Positions 9,773 to 19,056 are shown, counted from the stretch's first letter. The stretch: 64,000 nt of DNA from an uncultured Collinsella sp. (GCA_958427145.1 CAUAAZ010000007.1:18733-82732), one strand, 5' to 3'. Made by a program: numbers and translations. Notes: generated from the sequence alone by a model not told the origin.

Positions 9773-9949
9773 TGTGCCAATGCCGGCGCACGGCAAAACA
9801 CGCACTCATTTCTTTACCAAAAGTGCGAAATCCACCCTTCGAGGCCCAAAGAATAAAGTCCCAAGCGCTAAAAGTGTTCGCCCGGTGGCAAACCCACACC
9901 TTAACCGACGCTGCTAAATCGTTTTAGCAAGAGCCAGATCGACCTGGTT

Positions 9950-10076
9950 TTCGGAAGTATGCGGCAAATTCTGAGACCTCCGAGCACACCCCGTTTTTTC
10001 GCAACAAAATGCCTGATAAACTAGCCTCAAAAGCCAGGTCTGCTCACAGGGTTCAGATTTTACGCATACTTCCGAA
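9950..10076. repeat. Intergenic palindromic element with 14-bp perfect arms
   Basis: TTCGGAAGTATGCG at 9950-9963 recurs as its reverse complement at 10063-10076, enclosing about 100 bp. The left interior carries CCGAGCACACCC, which also occurs inside the element at 44042-44160. It occupies most of the 420-bp gap between pyk and the next gene. Nothing in it looks coding, and no transposase is near. Confidence 0.75.
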
Positions 10077-10127
10077 TTGACGCTGGCATCGCACGGTCCA
10101 AAAGCACATTTCGACCAGGAGGACGTC

Positions 10128-11201
10128 ATGGACCTGACGCTATGCGGTCAATCCGCTTTTTACTATCACCGTATCCCACCGCAGGTATTAGGCCTTTACC
10201 CCGCCATTAGCCTTGGCAATATGGATCGCAGATGTTGCGGCCTCGGAAGTCATGCAGTTGTAAAAGACCTGCTTCACGCACCGCTTCACAGGCTTGTATT
10301 CACTCGGGCACAATCTGGGTCGCGAAGCCTGTTTAAATCGCACCTCCTGACCCAAGAGCCGCCTCCCGGGTCGTTTAGGCAAACTGAGCATGGGTTTGAT
10401 GTCACATCGTCCGAGTTCACACTGCTCAACCTTGCTACGCAAGTCTCACGCAACCAGCTGCTTATGGCGTGCTATGAGATGTGCAGCTCATTCGCGGTGT
10501 TCACGCCTTGCAAACGTACACAACAGCAACTTGATGAGGCAATTTCCCTTAAGCTCATTCCGCCTGGCTGCGGTTGGAAGCGTGTTGTCGACACCAAGGG
10601 CAATGACACCAACTTGTGGAAGCGCACGCCGCTTCTTACCGCGGCGGATATCGCCGCGTTCGCCAAGCAGGCCGCAGGCCTGCGCGGCGTCAAACAACTG
10701 CGCTGGGCGGCCGAGCACATGACGGGGCAGACCGCCTCGCCCTTCGAAGTACAGACCTCCATGCTTGTCTCGCTCCCCCGCGACGAGGGCGGCATGGGCA
10801 TCAACATCGCAAACAACGTGCGCATCCCACTCAGCGACGCCGCACGCTCGCTGTATGACAAAACCTGCTGTTACGCCGATATCCTCATCGAAAGCGCCAC
10901 CGACAGCATGGGCGTCATCTTGGAATGCCAAGGCCGCTCCGCCCACGATGGCGAAGCCGCGAGCCTCTCCGATGCCGAGCGCACTACCGCGCTCACCAGC
11001 ATGGGCTATGACGTTATCCAGATAACCTATGAGCAAATCAAAGACACGAAGAGCTTTAACAACATCGCCGAACTCATCCATAAAAAGGCGGGGCTCCCCT
11101 ACATCCCAAAGACCGACCAGGAACGCATCACCGAAGATACCCTTCGGCGGGAGCTGTTGGTCGATTGGGTTGAGCTATTCACTGCCGGGCCGGCCAGCTA
11201 G
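10128..11201 (+). CDS. Uncharacterised protein with a possible Vsr/DUF559-like nuclease C-terminus
   Basis: I do not recognise this 357-residue protein as a named family member. The C-terminal third (about residues 235-335) contains an ADILIES...ILECQGRSAHDG segment followed by SDAERTTALTSMGYDVIQITYEQI. This pattern of an early Asp, then E-x-Q, then a His and a helix ahead of a hydrophobic strand fits small PD-(D/E)XK nucleases of the Vsr/DUF559 kind. The N-terminal 200 residues contain several Cys and no clear domain. ATG at 10128 is preceded by AGGAGG at five bases. No partner methylase or antitoxin lies next to it. Its stop overlaps the convergent stop of the next gene by four bases. A role in defence or repair is only inference. 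Confidence 0.6.
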   Translation: MDLTLCGQSAFYYHRIPPQVLGLYPAISLGNMDRRCCGLGSHAVVKDLLHAPLHRLVFTRAQSGSRSLFKSHLLTQEPPPGSFRQTEHGFDVTSSEFTLLNLATQVSRNQLLMACYEMCSSFAVFTPCKRTQQQLDEAISLKLIPPGCGWKRVVDTKGNDTNLWKRTPLLTAADIAAFAKQAAGLRGVKQLRWAAEHMTGQTASPFEVQTSMLVSLPRDEGGMGINIANNVRIPLSDAARSLYDKTCCYADILIESATDSMGVILECQGRSAHDGEAASLSDAERTTALTSMGYDVIQITYEQIKDTKSFNNIAELIHKKAGLPYIPKTDQERITEDTLRRELLVDWVELFTAGPAS

Positions 11202-12046
11202 CAGCTAGCGATCAGGGGCAGAGCGGGCACACCGGGTGATGCGACGCGGGCGGCAAATCCCGCCTCGGTCAGCTCGATGACCTCGGTAAACGTTGCATCG
11301 AAAAACTCCTCGGTTAGCAAGCGATACGGCGGATGATCGGGCTCGCCGGGGTTTTCGCGTACAATCTCGTGCATGACGCCGATGGTCTTGAGCACATACT
11401 CTTTATGGATGGGATACTGCCCAAAACGCGTCGCAGCGGTATACAGGCGATCGGTCGCACGCGGAATCGAAACAATGCCGAGCGTCTTACCAAACCAGTC
11501 AAAGTCGCCTTGCTTTTTAATGCGGAATTCCTCGCACGGCCTGCCGCCGTGCGCCTCCAGGTACTGGTTCACGCGAGTATTCCACACGGTATCGGCCACG
11601 AGGTGAGACCAACCGCCCAGCGTCAGATCGAGCAGCGACTGCGCCACGTCCTCGGGCGCGAGCGAAAGCTCGCTAGCACCGGGACCGGCAACCGGCTCGG
11701 CGTCCTTGTAGCGTTGGGGATAATGCACCCGATTGAGTCGCTCGCGCTCCTCGGCAATCGAGGTCGCGGCAGCTGGCGCACCAACAAGCGCCCCTTTGAG
11801 CAGCGGCGCCACATAGGTGTCCCAAAACTCATGCTCGCGCGGCTTGGGGATAGGCTCAGGCTTGGCAAAGTGCGTAATGCGATACGGGATGGGATCGGCA
11901 ATGCCGGGAACCATATAGCCCACAAAAATGTCCGGAACCACGCTGCCAAACAAAAAGGCATTGCGGTCGCGCACGTTATCGGCAAGCGTCCCAGCACGCG
12001 CCAGCAGTCGTTCCGTCTGAGCGATATGAATATTCCAACTTGGCAT
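11198..12046 (-). CDS. Zinc-dependent phospholipase C family protein
   Basis: The 282-residue protein resembles the zinc-dependent phospholipase C family (PF00882-like) found in many Firmicutes and Coriobacteria, often of unknown substrate. It opens with MPSWNIHIAQT and FLFGSVVPDIF, the usual N-terminal signature with His and Asp ligands, and has a further GGWSHLVADT segment with His and Asp. No signal peptide is seen, so it is probably cytoplasmic. The ATG at 12046 follows GGGGGTGG; an upstream extension lacks a ribosome-binding site. It stands alone downstream of the nickel transporter operon. Confidence 0.72.
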   Translation of the reverse strand: MPSWNIHIAQTERLLARAGTLADNVRDRNAFLFGSVVPDIFVGYMVPGIADPIPYRITHFAKPEPIPKPREHEFWDTYVAPLLKGALVGAPAAATSIAEERERLNRVHYPQRYKDAEPVAGPGASELSLAPEDVAQSLLDLTLGGWSHLVADTVWNTRVNQYLEAHGGRPCEEFRIKKQGDFDWFGKTLGIVSIPRATDRLYTAATRFGQYPIHKEYVLKTIGVMHEIVRENPGEPDHPPYRLLTEEFFDATFTEVIELTEAGFAARVASPGVPALPLIASC

Positions 12047-12124
12047 AGCCACCCCCGTAAAACCCGGATAACTATACCATTCACGGCAAGCCACGCGCAC
12101 GGCCGCAGCCCTACTACGCAGCAA

Positions 12125-12919
12125 CTATTCCGCAGTGCCGCTTTCGGTTCCATACGATGCCACGGGTGCCTCGACCACGTGGTGATATCGGTCGATATAG
12201 ATGGCGCGGGCACCCAGGCGTCGTACCAAATCCTGATGGTGCGTGCTCATCAAGACCGTCTTACCGGCAGCAACATAGGCCAGTAGAAAGTTGACCACGA
12301 TGTCGCAAGAGTCTTCGTCAAGTCCGTTGGTAGGCTCGTCGAGTACCAGGATATCGGGGTTCATCGACACGACGGCAGCCAGCGCCACGCGCTTCTTTTG
12401 CCCACCCGAAAGCTGATAGGGCGAGGCATCGACCAGATCGGCAACCTGGAACAGCTCCATGGCATCGCGAACGCGGCGCTCGAGCTCGCCTGCCGGAAGC
12501 CCCATCTGGGCGGGGCCAAACGCGACCTCCTCACCGACCGTGGCGCAAAAGAGCTGCGCATCGGCATTCTGGAACACAAAGCCCACGCGCTGATGAAAAC
12601 GCTGAGCGGCCGCGGAATCCTTTAGAAACGCCGCATCGATCACGTGCCCGTCAAACAGGTATGCCCCTGCGTCCGCGAGTTCAAGGCCGTTGATAAGGCG
12701 CATAATCGTCGTCTTACCGCAGCCGTTGGGACCGAGCAGGGCAACGAGTTCACCACGATCGACCTGCAGCGACACACCATCGACAACCGTATGCCCCGCA
12801 TAGGAGAACACCACGTCGCGTAGCTCGATGAGCGGCGCGACCTCGGCGCCGCCCGCACCGTTCGCGCCCATCGCGCCATTTGTATCGATTGCCAAAACGT
12901 CGCCCTTCCCTAGTTGCAT
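12125..12919 (-). CDS. nikO: ECF transporter ATP-binding subunit (NikO/CbiO)
   Basis: This is the ATPase of an energy-coupling-factor metal transporter. It carries Walker A GPNGCGKTT, Q-loop VFQNADAQLF (typical for CbiO-like ATPases), signature LSGGQKKR, Walker B ILVLDEPTNGLD and the switch His in MSTHHQ. The start is uncertain: I chose ATG 12919, 23 bases after the stop of nikQ, but a later start near a TTG behind AGGGAAGGG is possible. It is the last gene of the nikMN-nikQ-nikO operon. The metal is inferred to be nickel from the operator upstream of nikMN; cobalt is the alternative. Confidence 0.87.
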   Translation of the reverse strand: MQLGKGDVLAIDTNGAMGANGAGGAEVAPLIELRDVVFSYAGHTVVDGVSLQVDRGELVALLGPNGCGKTTIMRLINGLELADAGAYLFDGHVIDAAFLKDSAAAQRFHQRVGFVFQNADAQLFCATVGEEVAFGPAQMGLPAGELERRVRDAMELFQVADLVDASPYQLSGGQKKRVALAAVVSMNPDILVLDEPTNGLDEDSCDIVVNFLLAYVAAGKTVLMSTHHQDLVRRLGARAIYIDRYHHVVEAPVASYGTESGTAE

Positions 12920-12941
12920 CCCCAGCCGGAACCAGCAGCGC

Positions 12942-13778
12942 CTACAGCACGGCGCACAACACTGCCAGCAGCGCCACGCCGGCCACATAGACCGCATCGC
13001 GCCAGCCAAACCCGGCGCGCGCGGGCGCCGGATACGCACCGGCAAAGCCGCGGCACAGCATAGCCTCGTCCATCGCGCGGCTGCATTCCATCGCCTTGAT
13101 AAAGATCATGCCCATGATACCCGCCAGCGAGTCGGTGCGCGAAAAACCCGCAGGCGCACGACCCACGCTGCGCAGCATGACTGATTCACACAAATCGTGC
13201 GCCGTGCGACCCAGCACCTCGATGTGCTTGAGCGCCATATCAAACGTAAAGATAACTTCGTCGGGTAGATGCAGCATCTTAAGCGCCGCCGACATTCGGC
13301 TCCACGTGAGGGTCCACGAAACGCCCAGCACCAGCGACACATTAATGAAGGTCTTGAGTGCAATCTTGAGCATGGCGCCCGTGGCAGAAGCACCCAGTAG
13401 CAGGGCAGGAAGCGCCAGAACCACGGCAAACCCCGCGGCAGCCAACGCCGGCACAAAGGTTGCCCGCAGCCCGCGTACGGGGCGCACGGCAACGAGCACC
13501 AGCGCGATAGCCGCCATCAACATGAGGTACAGCGGACTCTGCGTCAGACACACGCACAGGACGCAAACGAACATCCCCACCAGGCGCACCGGAGCCGAAA
13601 CGCAAGAAAGGGCGCGGTCGACCATCGACCCGCCCTCGTGCGCGCCTCCACCCAGGCGAACCCGCTCAAGCAGGCTCGCCAGGTGCAGGACATTCTTTTG
13701 CATCACACGATGCCGAGCCCCCGCGGGCTCGTAACGCTGCTCGACCGCAAGCCAACTAGGCAGCTCGGCTATTGCCAT
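12942..13778 (-). CDS. nikQ: ECF transporter transmembrane subunit (NikQ/CbiQ)
   Basis: The protein is the T-component that links the substrate-binding unit to the ATPase. It has about five hydrophobic helices, and in the C-terminal half the two coupling motifs near RSVGRAP and MLCRGFAG, which match the Ala-Arg-Gly signatures of EcfT proteins. ATG 13778 lies inside the end of nikMN (overlap of about 23 bases) behind AGGAAAG, which points to translational coupling. A GTG two codons upstream is also open. Confidence 0.85.
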   Translation of the reverse strand: MAIAELPSWLAVEQRYEPAGARHRVMQKNVLHLASLLERVRLGGGAHEGGSMVDRALSCVSAPVRLVGMFVCVLCVCLTQSPLYLMLMAAIALVLVAVRPVRGLRATFVPALAAAGFAVVLALPALLLGASATGAMLKIALKTFINVSLVLGVSWTLTWSRMSAALKMLHLPDEVIFTFDMALKHIEVLGRTAHDLCESVMLRSVGRAPAGFSRTDSLAGIMGMIFIKAMECSRAMDEAMLCRGFAGAYPAPARAGFGWRDAVYVAGVALLAVLCAVL

Positions 13779-14841
13779 GAGCACCGCTTTCCTTGACCGT
13801 CAACGAGACCAGGCGGAATGCGATGGTGAGCACCGCCACGCCAATCACGCCCGAAAGAATATACATCGCGGCCTGGCCGGCAAAGCCAAGGCCCTGTTCC
13901 TCGGAATAGGCCTGCAGATAATCGCCCGTGGGCAGAGCGTCTGCAAAGGTCGGGGCATCGAGGCCGACCGAAGCCTGCAGGCTGTCGTCGCCAGCCTCCT
14001 GAACGGCGGTCGCGGCGCCCTCGGCGTCCCACTCGCCCCAAGCGTCACCCGTGGCCAGCAGGCCCAGCGGCGTGGCCACGACAAGCACGGCGACCAGGAT
14101 GAGCGTGGGGACCAGCGAGGTCTTCTTGGCAGCAGCGCCCTCGGCAGCAAGCTGACCATCGACGGCCTCGGGCCCGACGATAATGCTCGGCGCCGTCTTC
14201 TTGATAAAGCCGTAGATGGCGGCCGTCGCTACGCCCTCGACCACGCCGGCAACCAGCATATGCGGGATCAACATGGCCGGAATAGCCACGGACAGCGGGA
14301 AGGGGCAGTACAGCGGCGCGCCCGAAGCGTTGGTAAAGAGCATCGGCTGAATACCAAACTCGATTGCCGCGCACAGGGCCGCCAGGCACAGGCCGATCCA
14401 GCCGCTTACGATGGCCGAAACCGAGGTGCCCCAGCTCTTGTCGTGCAAACGGCTGTTGAGTGCACGGAACACGATAGCAGCGGCAAACGGCAGCACAAAA
14501 GCCATGTTAAAACAGTTGGCCCCAAAGGACAGGATGCCGCCATCGCCAAACAGCAGCGCCTGCAGCGCCAGCGCAACCGAAACCGCAATGGCCGCGGCCT
14601 CGGGACCCAGCAGCAGCGCGATGAGCGCGCCGCCGACGGCGTGACCCGTGGTACCGCCGGGCAGCGGCACATTGAACATCATGAGCAGGAAGGAGAACGC
14701 GGCGCAGATGCCCAGGAAAGCCATGTGCTCGCAATCGAGCGTGGCGCGCACCTTCTTGATGCAATGGGCCCACACGGGAACCATTGCCACTGCCAGCACG
14801 GCATCGGTCTGCGGGGACAGATAATTATCTGGAATGTGCAT
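13756..14841 (-). CDS. nikM: ECF nickel/cobalt transporter substrate-binding subunit NikM fused to NikN-like domain
   Basis: The protein begins MHIPDNYLSP, the conserved N-terminus in which His2 and the amino terminus bind the metal in NikM/CbiM. The first ~220 residues hold six to seven membrane helices with the GGTTGHAVG motif. The C-terminal part (about 245-361) has two further helices separated by an acidic external loop, resembling a fused NikN/CbiN component. It is the first gene of the nikMN-nikQ-nikO operon. A GTGTTAC-N14-GTAACAC palindrome lies 58 bases upstream, so expression is probably repressed by NikR when nickel is plentiful. No nikR gene is in the window. Confidence 0.9.
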   Translation of the reverse strand: MHIPDNYLSPQTDAVLAVAMVPVWAHCIKKVRATLDCEHMAFLGICAAFSFLLMMFNVPLPGGTTGHAVGGALIALLLGPEAAAIAVSVALALQALLFGDGGILSFGANCFNMAFVLPFAAAIVFRALNSRLHDKSWGTSVSAIVSGWIGLCLAALCAAIEFGIQPMLFTNASGAPLYCPFPLSVAIPAMLIPHMLVAGVVEGVATAAIYGFIKKTAPSIIVGPEAVDGQLAAEGAAAKKTSLVPTLILVAVLVVATPLGLLATGDAWGEWDAEGAATAVQEAGDDSLQASVGLDAPTFADALPTGDYLQAYSEEQGLGFAGQAAMYILSGVIGVAVLTIAFRLVSLTVKESGAHGNSRAA

Positions 14842-14898
14842 GTACGCCTCCCGGTTATCGGCGCACGAAATTGCAACGCCGCTTAAATCACCTTGTCA

Positions 14899-14926
14899 GT
14901 GTTACGCATTGTCAGATTCGTAACAC
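14899..14926. promoter_or_regulatory. Probable NikR operator
   Basis: The sequence GTGTTAC (14899-14905), 14 bases, GTAACAC (14920-14926) is a perfect inverted repeat. This spacing and half-site agree with the NikR boxes described for Desulfovibrio-type NikR. It lies directly upstream of the nickel/cobalt transporter operon. Confidence 0.75.
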
Positions 14927-14942
14927 GCCGCGGGCTATCATA

Positions 14943-14979
14943 GCAAAACGGCGCGCTGCCGACAAAGCAGCACGCCGTT
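14943..14979 (-). terminator. Terminator of pheST
   Basis: A 13-bp stem with one G-T pair (14947-14959 with 14967-14979) is followed on the minus strand by TTTT. It lies about 110 bases after the pheT stop and just before the NikR operator. Confidence 0.7.
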
Positions 14980-15087
14980 ATGTAATGCGCGTGTCATATA
15001 TGCAGGCTCAACGGTGCCTTATTCCGAGCATAACGGTCTTGTAGGATTCGGCAGCAGTCGCCACCAACCCATACCCCAGCGCAGGAC

Positions 15088-17541
15088 CTAGCCGCGGACC
15101 TCGCCGTTTACGCCCTTGCACACCTTGGTGACGATCTTCTGGTGCGCCTTTTCGACCTCTTCGCTGGTGAGCGTGTGGTCGTCGGAGCGATACGTAAGCG
15201 CAAAGGCCATGGATTTCTTGCCCTTGCCGATGCGGACCGGATCGCGGTAGACATCGAACAGGCGCACGCCCTCGAGCAGCTTGCCGCCGGCGCTGGTAAT
15301 GCGGCGCTCAAGATCCTCGCAGGTCACGGAGTTGTCGACCACGATAGCAAGGTCGTGCTCAACGGCCGGATACTGCGAGAACTCGCGGTAGTTCTCCTGG
15401 TTGCGGGCGCCCTTGATCAGCTTGTCCAGATCGAGCTCAAAGGCAACGACGACCTCGTCGATGCCCATCGCCTCGCGCGCCTTGGGGTGAATCTCGCCGA
15501 CCCAGCCCAGCACGGTGCCGCCGGACAGAACCTCGGCCGCACGACCCGGCTGCAAGAAAGCGTAGCCCTCGCCCTCGACGGGACGGAAGCGAACCTTCTC
15601 GATGCGCAGCTGGGCGAGCAGCTCCTCGACAATGCCCTTGCCAAAGAAGAAGCGCAGCTTGCGGTACTTCATATTCCAGGACCGCTCGCTCCACTGGCCC
15701 GAGAGCACGCCCGCCACGGACTTGGTCTCCTTGGGCAGGCTGGCGTTCTCGCGACCGTGGAACAAGCTGCCGACCTCGTACAGGTGCACGTTGGGCGTGC
15801 CGTGGGCCTCGTTGTAGGCCACGGACTGCAGCAGGCCCGGCAGCAGCGAACGACGCATCTCGGTCTGCTCGGCCACCAGCGGGTTCATGAGCACCACGGG
15901 GCAACCGCGGCCCTCGGTGGACATGCCGATCTTCTCCAGGTCGCCCGGGGCGGCAAAGCCAAAGGTCGTGGTCTCGTTGAGGCCGCAGGCGCGCAGGATC
16001 TCGCCGACCTTACGGGTGAGCTTCTGCTCGCGGGTCAAGCCGCCAATATGGTTCTTGGCAGCCGGGATGGTCGCCGTCACGCGGCCCATGCCCCACAGGC
16101 GCAGGACCTCCTCGATCAGATCGATCTCGCGCGGCAGGTCGGGACGGAAGCTCGGCGGGGTGACCATAAAGTCCTCGCCGTCGCGCTCGACGGTGCAGCC
16201 CAGGCGGGTGAGCGAGCGCTCGATAAAGTCGGGCTCGATGTCGGCGCCGCAGATGGCATGCACGCGGGCCAGACGCAGCTTAATGCTGTCGATGGTTTTG
16301 GGCGCGGGGAAAACGTCGACGTAGCCGGGAGCAACCTCGCCGCCGGCGATCTCCTCGATCAGCGCGCACGTGACGTTGGCGACATCCACGCAGCCGGTCT
16401 CGTCGACCTGGCGCTCAAAGCGAATGGAGGCATCGGAGATCAGCGACAGGTCGCGGCTGGTGTGCGAAGTGCGACCGGCGTTGAAGCAGGCACTCTCGAC
16501 CATCACGTCGACGGTGTCGTCCTCGATCTCGGAATCCATGCCGCCCATAACGCCGGCCAGCGCCACGGGGCGCTCGCCGTCGGTGATGAGGCCCATGCCG
16601 GCGTCGAGCACGCGCTCCTCGCCGTCGAGGGTCGTAAACTTCTCGTCCTGTTGGGCGGCGCGAACCACCACGCGACGATGGCCATCGCGCTCGGCAAAGG
16701 TGTCCAGGTCAAAGGCGTGCAGCGGCTGACCGGTGAGCATCATCACATAGTTGGTGATGTCGACGATGTTGTTGTGCGGGCGCACGCCCAGGGCGTTGAG
16801 GCGCTTGACCATCCAGTCGGGCGAGGGGCCGACCTTCACGTTGCGCACGATGCGGGCGACGTAGCGGTCGCACAGGCCCTCGTCGGCGATCTCGACGGAA
16901 AGCTCGTCGTCGGTCGCGCGGCCAGTCTCGGCCTTGATGGCGGGCAGCTCAACGTGGAAATCGCGGTCGAAGATGGCGCCGGTTTCGCGGGCCATACCGA
17001 TCATGGACAGGCAGTCGGGGCGGTTGGGCGTGATCTCGCAGTCGAGCACGGTGTCGCTCGAGCCCACATACTCGGCAAACGGCATGCCGCAGGGCGTATC
17101 CTCGGGCAGGATCATAATGCCGGAGTGGTCGCCGCCCAGGCCGAGCTCGCGCGCGGAGCAGTTCATGCCCATGGACACGACGCCGCGAAGCTTGCTCTTC
17201 TTGATCTTGACGTCGCCGGGCAGGACGGCGCCAATCATGGCCGTGACGATGTGGTCGCCGGCCTCGAAGTTCTGCGCGCCGCAGACGATCTGCAGCGGAG
17301 CGGGGTTGCCGTCGGCGTCGAGATTCTTGTCGCCCACATCGACCGAGCACACATACATATGGTCGCTATCGGGGTGCGGGGTCTTGGTGAGCACCTTGGC
17401 GGTCACCACGTGGTCGAAGGACTCGCCCACGGTGTCAATCGCCTCGACCTCGGTGCCGGTACGGATATATTCGTCCGAAAGGGTCTTGGGATCCTCCGGA
17501 ATATCGATCATGGTCTTGAGCCAGTCGTAAGAAACGCGCAT
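15088..17541 (-). CDS. pheT: Phenylalanine-tRNA ligase beta subunit
   Basis: PheT forms the alpha2-beta2 enzyme that charges tRNA-Phe. The 817 residues show all expected domains in order: the N-terminal MRVSYDWLK region, an EMAP/OB tRNA-binding domain (about 40-150), B3/B4 editing domain, B5, a class II core-like domain (about 470-690) and a C-terminal anticodon-binding ferredoxin fold that begins near EFSQYPAVEHDLAIV. AAAGGAG is nine bases before the ATG. pheS lies 63 bases upstream, and both genes depend on the T-box leader at 18766-19056. Confidence 0.97.
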   Translation of the reverse strand: MRVSYDWLKTMIDIPEDPKTLSDEYIRTGTEVEAIDTVGESFDHVVTAKVLTKTPHPDSDHMYVCSVDVGDKNLDADGNPAPLQIVCGAQNFEAGDHIVTAMIGAVLPGDVKIKKSKLRGVVSMGMNCSARELGLGGDHSGIMILPEDTPCGMPFAEYVGSSDTVLDCEITPNRPDCLSMIGMARETGAIFDRDFHVELPAIKAETGRATDDELSVEIADEGLCDRYVARIVRNVKVGPSPDWMVKRLNALGVRPHNNIVDITNYVMMLTGQPLHAFDLDTFAERDGHRRVVVRAAQQDEKFTTLDGEERVLDAGMGLITDGERPVALAGVMGGMDSEIEDDTVDVMVESACFNAGRTSHTSRDLSLISDASIRFERQVDETGCVDVANVTCALIEEIAGGEVAPGYVDVFPAPKTIDSIKLRLARVHAICGADIEPDFIERSLTRLGCTVERDGEDFMVTPPSFRPDLPREIDLIEEVLRLWGMGRVTATIPAAKNHIGGLTREQKLTRKVGEILRACGLNETTTFGFAAPGDLEKIGMSTEGRGCPVVLMNPLVAEQTEMRRSLLPGLLQSVAYNEAHGTPNVHLYEVGSLFHGRENASLPKETKSVAGVLSGQWSERSWNMKYRKLRFFFGKGIVEELLAQLRIEKVRFRPVEGEGYAFLQPGRAAEVLSGGTVLGWVGEIHPKAREAMGIDEVVVAFELDLDKLIKGARNQENYREFSQYPAVEHDLAIVVDNSVTCEDLERRITSAGGKLLEGVRLFDVYRDPVRIGKGKKSMAFALTYRSDDHTLTSEEVEKAHQKIVTKVCKGVNGEVRG

Positions 17542-17604
17542 CTAACTGGTCTCCTTTCATAAATGCGGCTATGAGCCGGAAACTGCAACTAAGAAGAAAG
17601 CGTT

Positions 17605-18681
17605 CTAGAACTGGTTCAAGAACCTCATGTCACCAGTCATCAACGTACGCAGGTCCGGCAGGTCGTAGCGCAGGGCCGCGACGCGCTCGGCGCCAATGCC
17701 AAAGGCGAAGCCGGTGTACTTCTCGGGGTCGATGCCGCAGTTGATCAGGACGTTGGGATCGACCATGCCGCAGCCCAGGATCTCAATCCAGCCGCTGTGC
17801 TTGCAGAAGTTGCAGCCCTTGCCGCCGCACACGTGGCAGCTCACGTCCACCTCGCAGGAAGGCTCGGTGAAGGGGAAGAAGTGCGGGCGGTAACGCGTCT
17901 TGCGGTCCTCGCCAAACATGCACTTAACAAAGTAGTCGAGCGTGCCCTTGAGGTCGCCAAAGGTGATGCCCTCGTCGACGACCAGACCCTCGATCTGGTT
18001 GAACTGCGGCAGGTGGCAGGCGTCGGCCGTGTCGGGACGATAGACGGTGCCCGGGCAGATCATGTAGATGGGCGGCTTTTGCGACTCCATGGTGTGGATC
18101 TGCACGCCCGAAGTCTGGGTGCGCAGCAGTACGTCGGACTCGCCGTGGGCGTGAGCCTCGGGGTGCGCGACGCTGCCGGGGTTGTTGTCGACCACGTAGA
18201 AGGTATCGCGGGCCGAGCGGCTCGGGTGATCCATGGGAGCATTGAGCGCAGTGAAGTTGTAGTAGGAGGTGTCGACCATGGGGCCGGACTCGACGGTGTA
18301 GCCGATGCCGCAGAAGATGTCCTCGGCCTCCTCGATGATCTGCTTGATCAGGTGCTGGTGACCGATCTGCGGACGGATGCCCGGCAGCGTGATGTCGACG
18401 GCCTCGTGCTCGAGCGCGTGCTTGAGGGCGGCAGCCTTCATCTCGGTGGTGCGCTCGTCGAGCATGCCCTCGATCAGTTGGCGCATCTCGTTGGCGCGTT
18501 TGCCCATCATGGGACGATCCTCGGGGGCGAGCTTGCCCATCATACGCATCAGGCCAGTGATGCGGCCCTTGCGGCCGAGCAGCTCAACGCGCGCGGCCTC
18601 GAGCTTGGCGGCGTCGTCAGCGCTAGTGACGAGCTCCTTGGCCTCTTCCTCGAGTTTGACCAGATCATCAATCAGACTCAT
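17605..18681 (-). CDS. pheS: Phenylalanine-tRNA ligase alpha subunit
   Basis: PheS is the catalytic class II subunit of the synthetase. The 358-residue protein has an N-terminal coiled-coil (about 1-85) and a catalytic core with HPSRSARDTFY (motif 1-2 region), the substrate-binding HQIEG-type segment (FNQIEGLVVDEG), FTEPSCEVDV and the motif 3 segment FAFGIGAERVAALRY. A CxxC...CxxC cluster (VCGGKGCNFCKHSGW) sits between, as in many bacterial PheS. AAAGGG stands before the ATG. It is the first gene of pheST. Confidence 0.97.
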   Translation of the reverse strand: MSLIDDLVKLEEEAKELVTSADDAAKLEAARVELLGRKGRITGLMRMMGKLAPEDRPMMGKRANEMRQLIEGMLDERTTEMKAAALKHALEHEAVDITLPGIRPQIGHQHLIKQIIEEAEDIFCGIGYTVESGPMVDTSYYNFTALNAPMDHPSRSARDTFYVVDNNPGSVAHPEAHAHGESDVLLRTQTSGVQIHTMESQKPPIYMICPGTVYRPDTADACHLPQFNQIEGLVVDEGITFGDLKGTLDYFVKCMFGEDRKTRYRPHFFPFTEPSCEVDVSCHVCGGKGCNFCKHSGWIEILGCGMVDPNVLINCGIDPEKYTGFAFGIGAERVAALRYDLPDLRTLMTGDMRFLNQF

Positions 18682-18765
18682 GTCTTCCCTTTCGTCTCTC
18701 GCGCATCTCGCTTGCCGGGGCGGCTAGCACCCGATAGCTGCGGATGTGCGGCCCGGTTCGGTAAC

Positions 18766-19056
18766 AAAAAACCGTCCTCGGGCATGTACATTGCCCAAGG
18801 ACGGTTGAATTCCGCGGTACCACCTTGTTTGACCCGGCGGATGTCTGGCCCGCCGTGCCCACTCTGCGCCCCTTGTCGCGAGGCTCACGGCTTCCCTACT
18901 GGGACTTTGCTGCCACTGGCCGCGTGCCCGTTGAGGTCGCTGCTCGGGAGTGAACGCTTGGCCCTTGCCACCGCAGGAAGGCTTGCAGCCCATGACCTTC
19001 CCTCTCTTGCCGGCGACGCGGCGGGCAAAACCCTCTCCGTCAACGCATTGGGCTAT
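18766..19056 (-). ncRNA. T-box leader of pheST
   Basis: On the minus strand the region 18809-18826 reads AAGGTGGTACCGCGGAAT, the antiterminator T-box sequence that pairs with the uncharged tRNA acceptor end. It is followed by a 14-bp terminator stem (18771-18784 with 18792-18805) and a T run to 18766. The preceding ~230 bases form the GC-rich stem I region. A possible -10 element (TATCCT) at 19057-19062 sets the approximate 5' end. By context the specifier should be a Phe codon, but I could not place it with certainty. Confidence 0.9.

Noticed and set aside
8207..9805. A 532-codon minus-strand frame over pyk
   Set aside because: The product is a repetitive Gly/Asp/Leu-rich sequence typical of antisense frames in GC-rich genes; pyk is unambiguous.
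14842..15087. A possible cobalamin riboswitch ahead of nikMN
   Set aside because: The gap is short and taken up by the pheT terminator and the NikR-type box; no B12-box sequence is visible.
15142..17562. An 806-codon plus-strand frame over pheT
   Set aside because: Antisense shadow with no recognisable domain.
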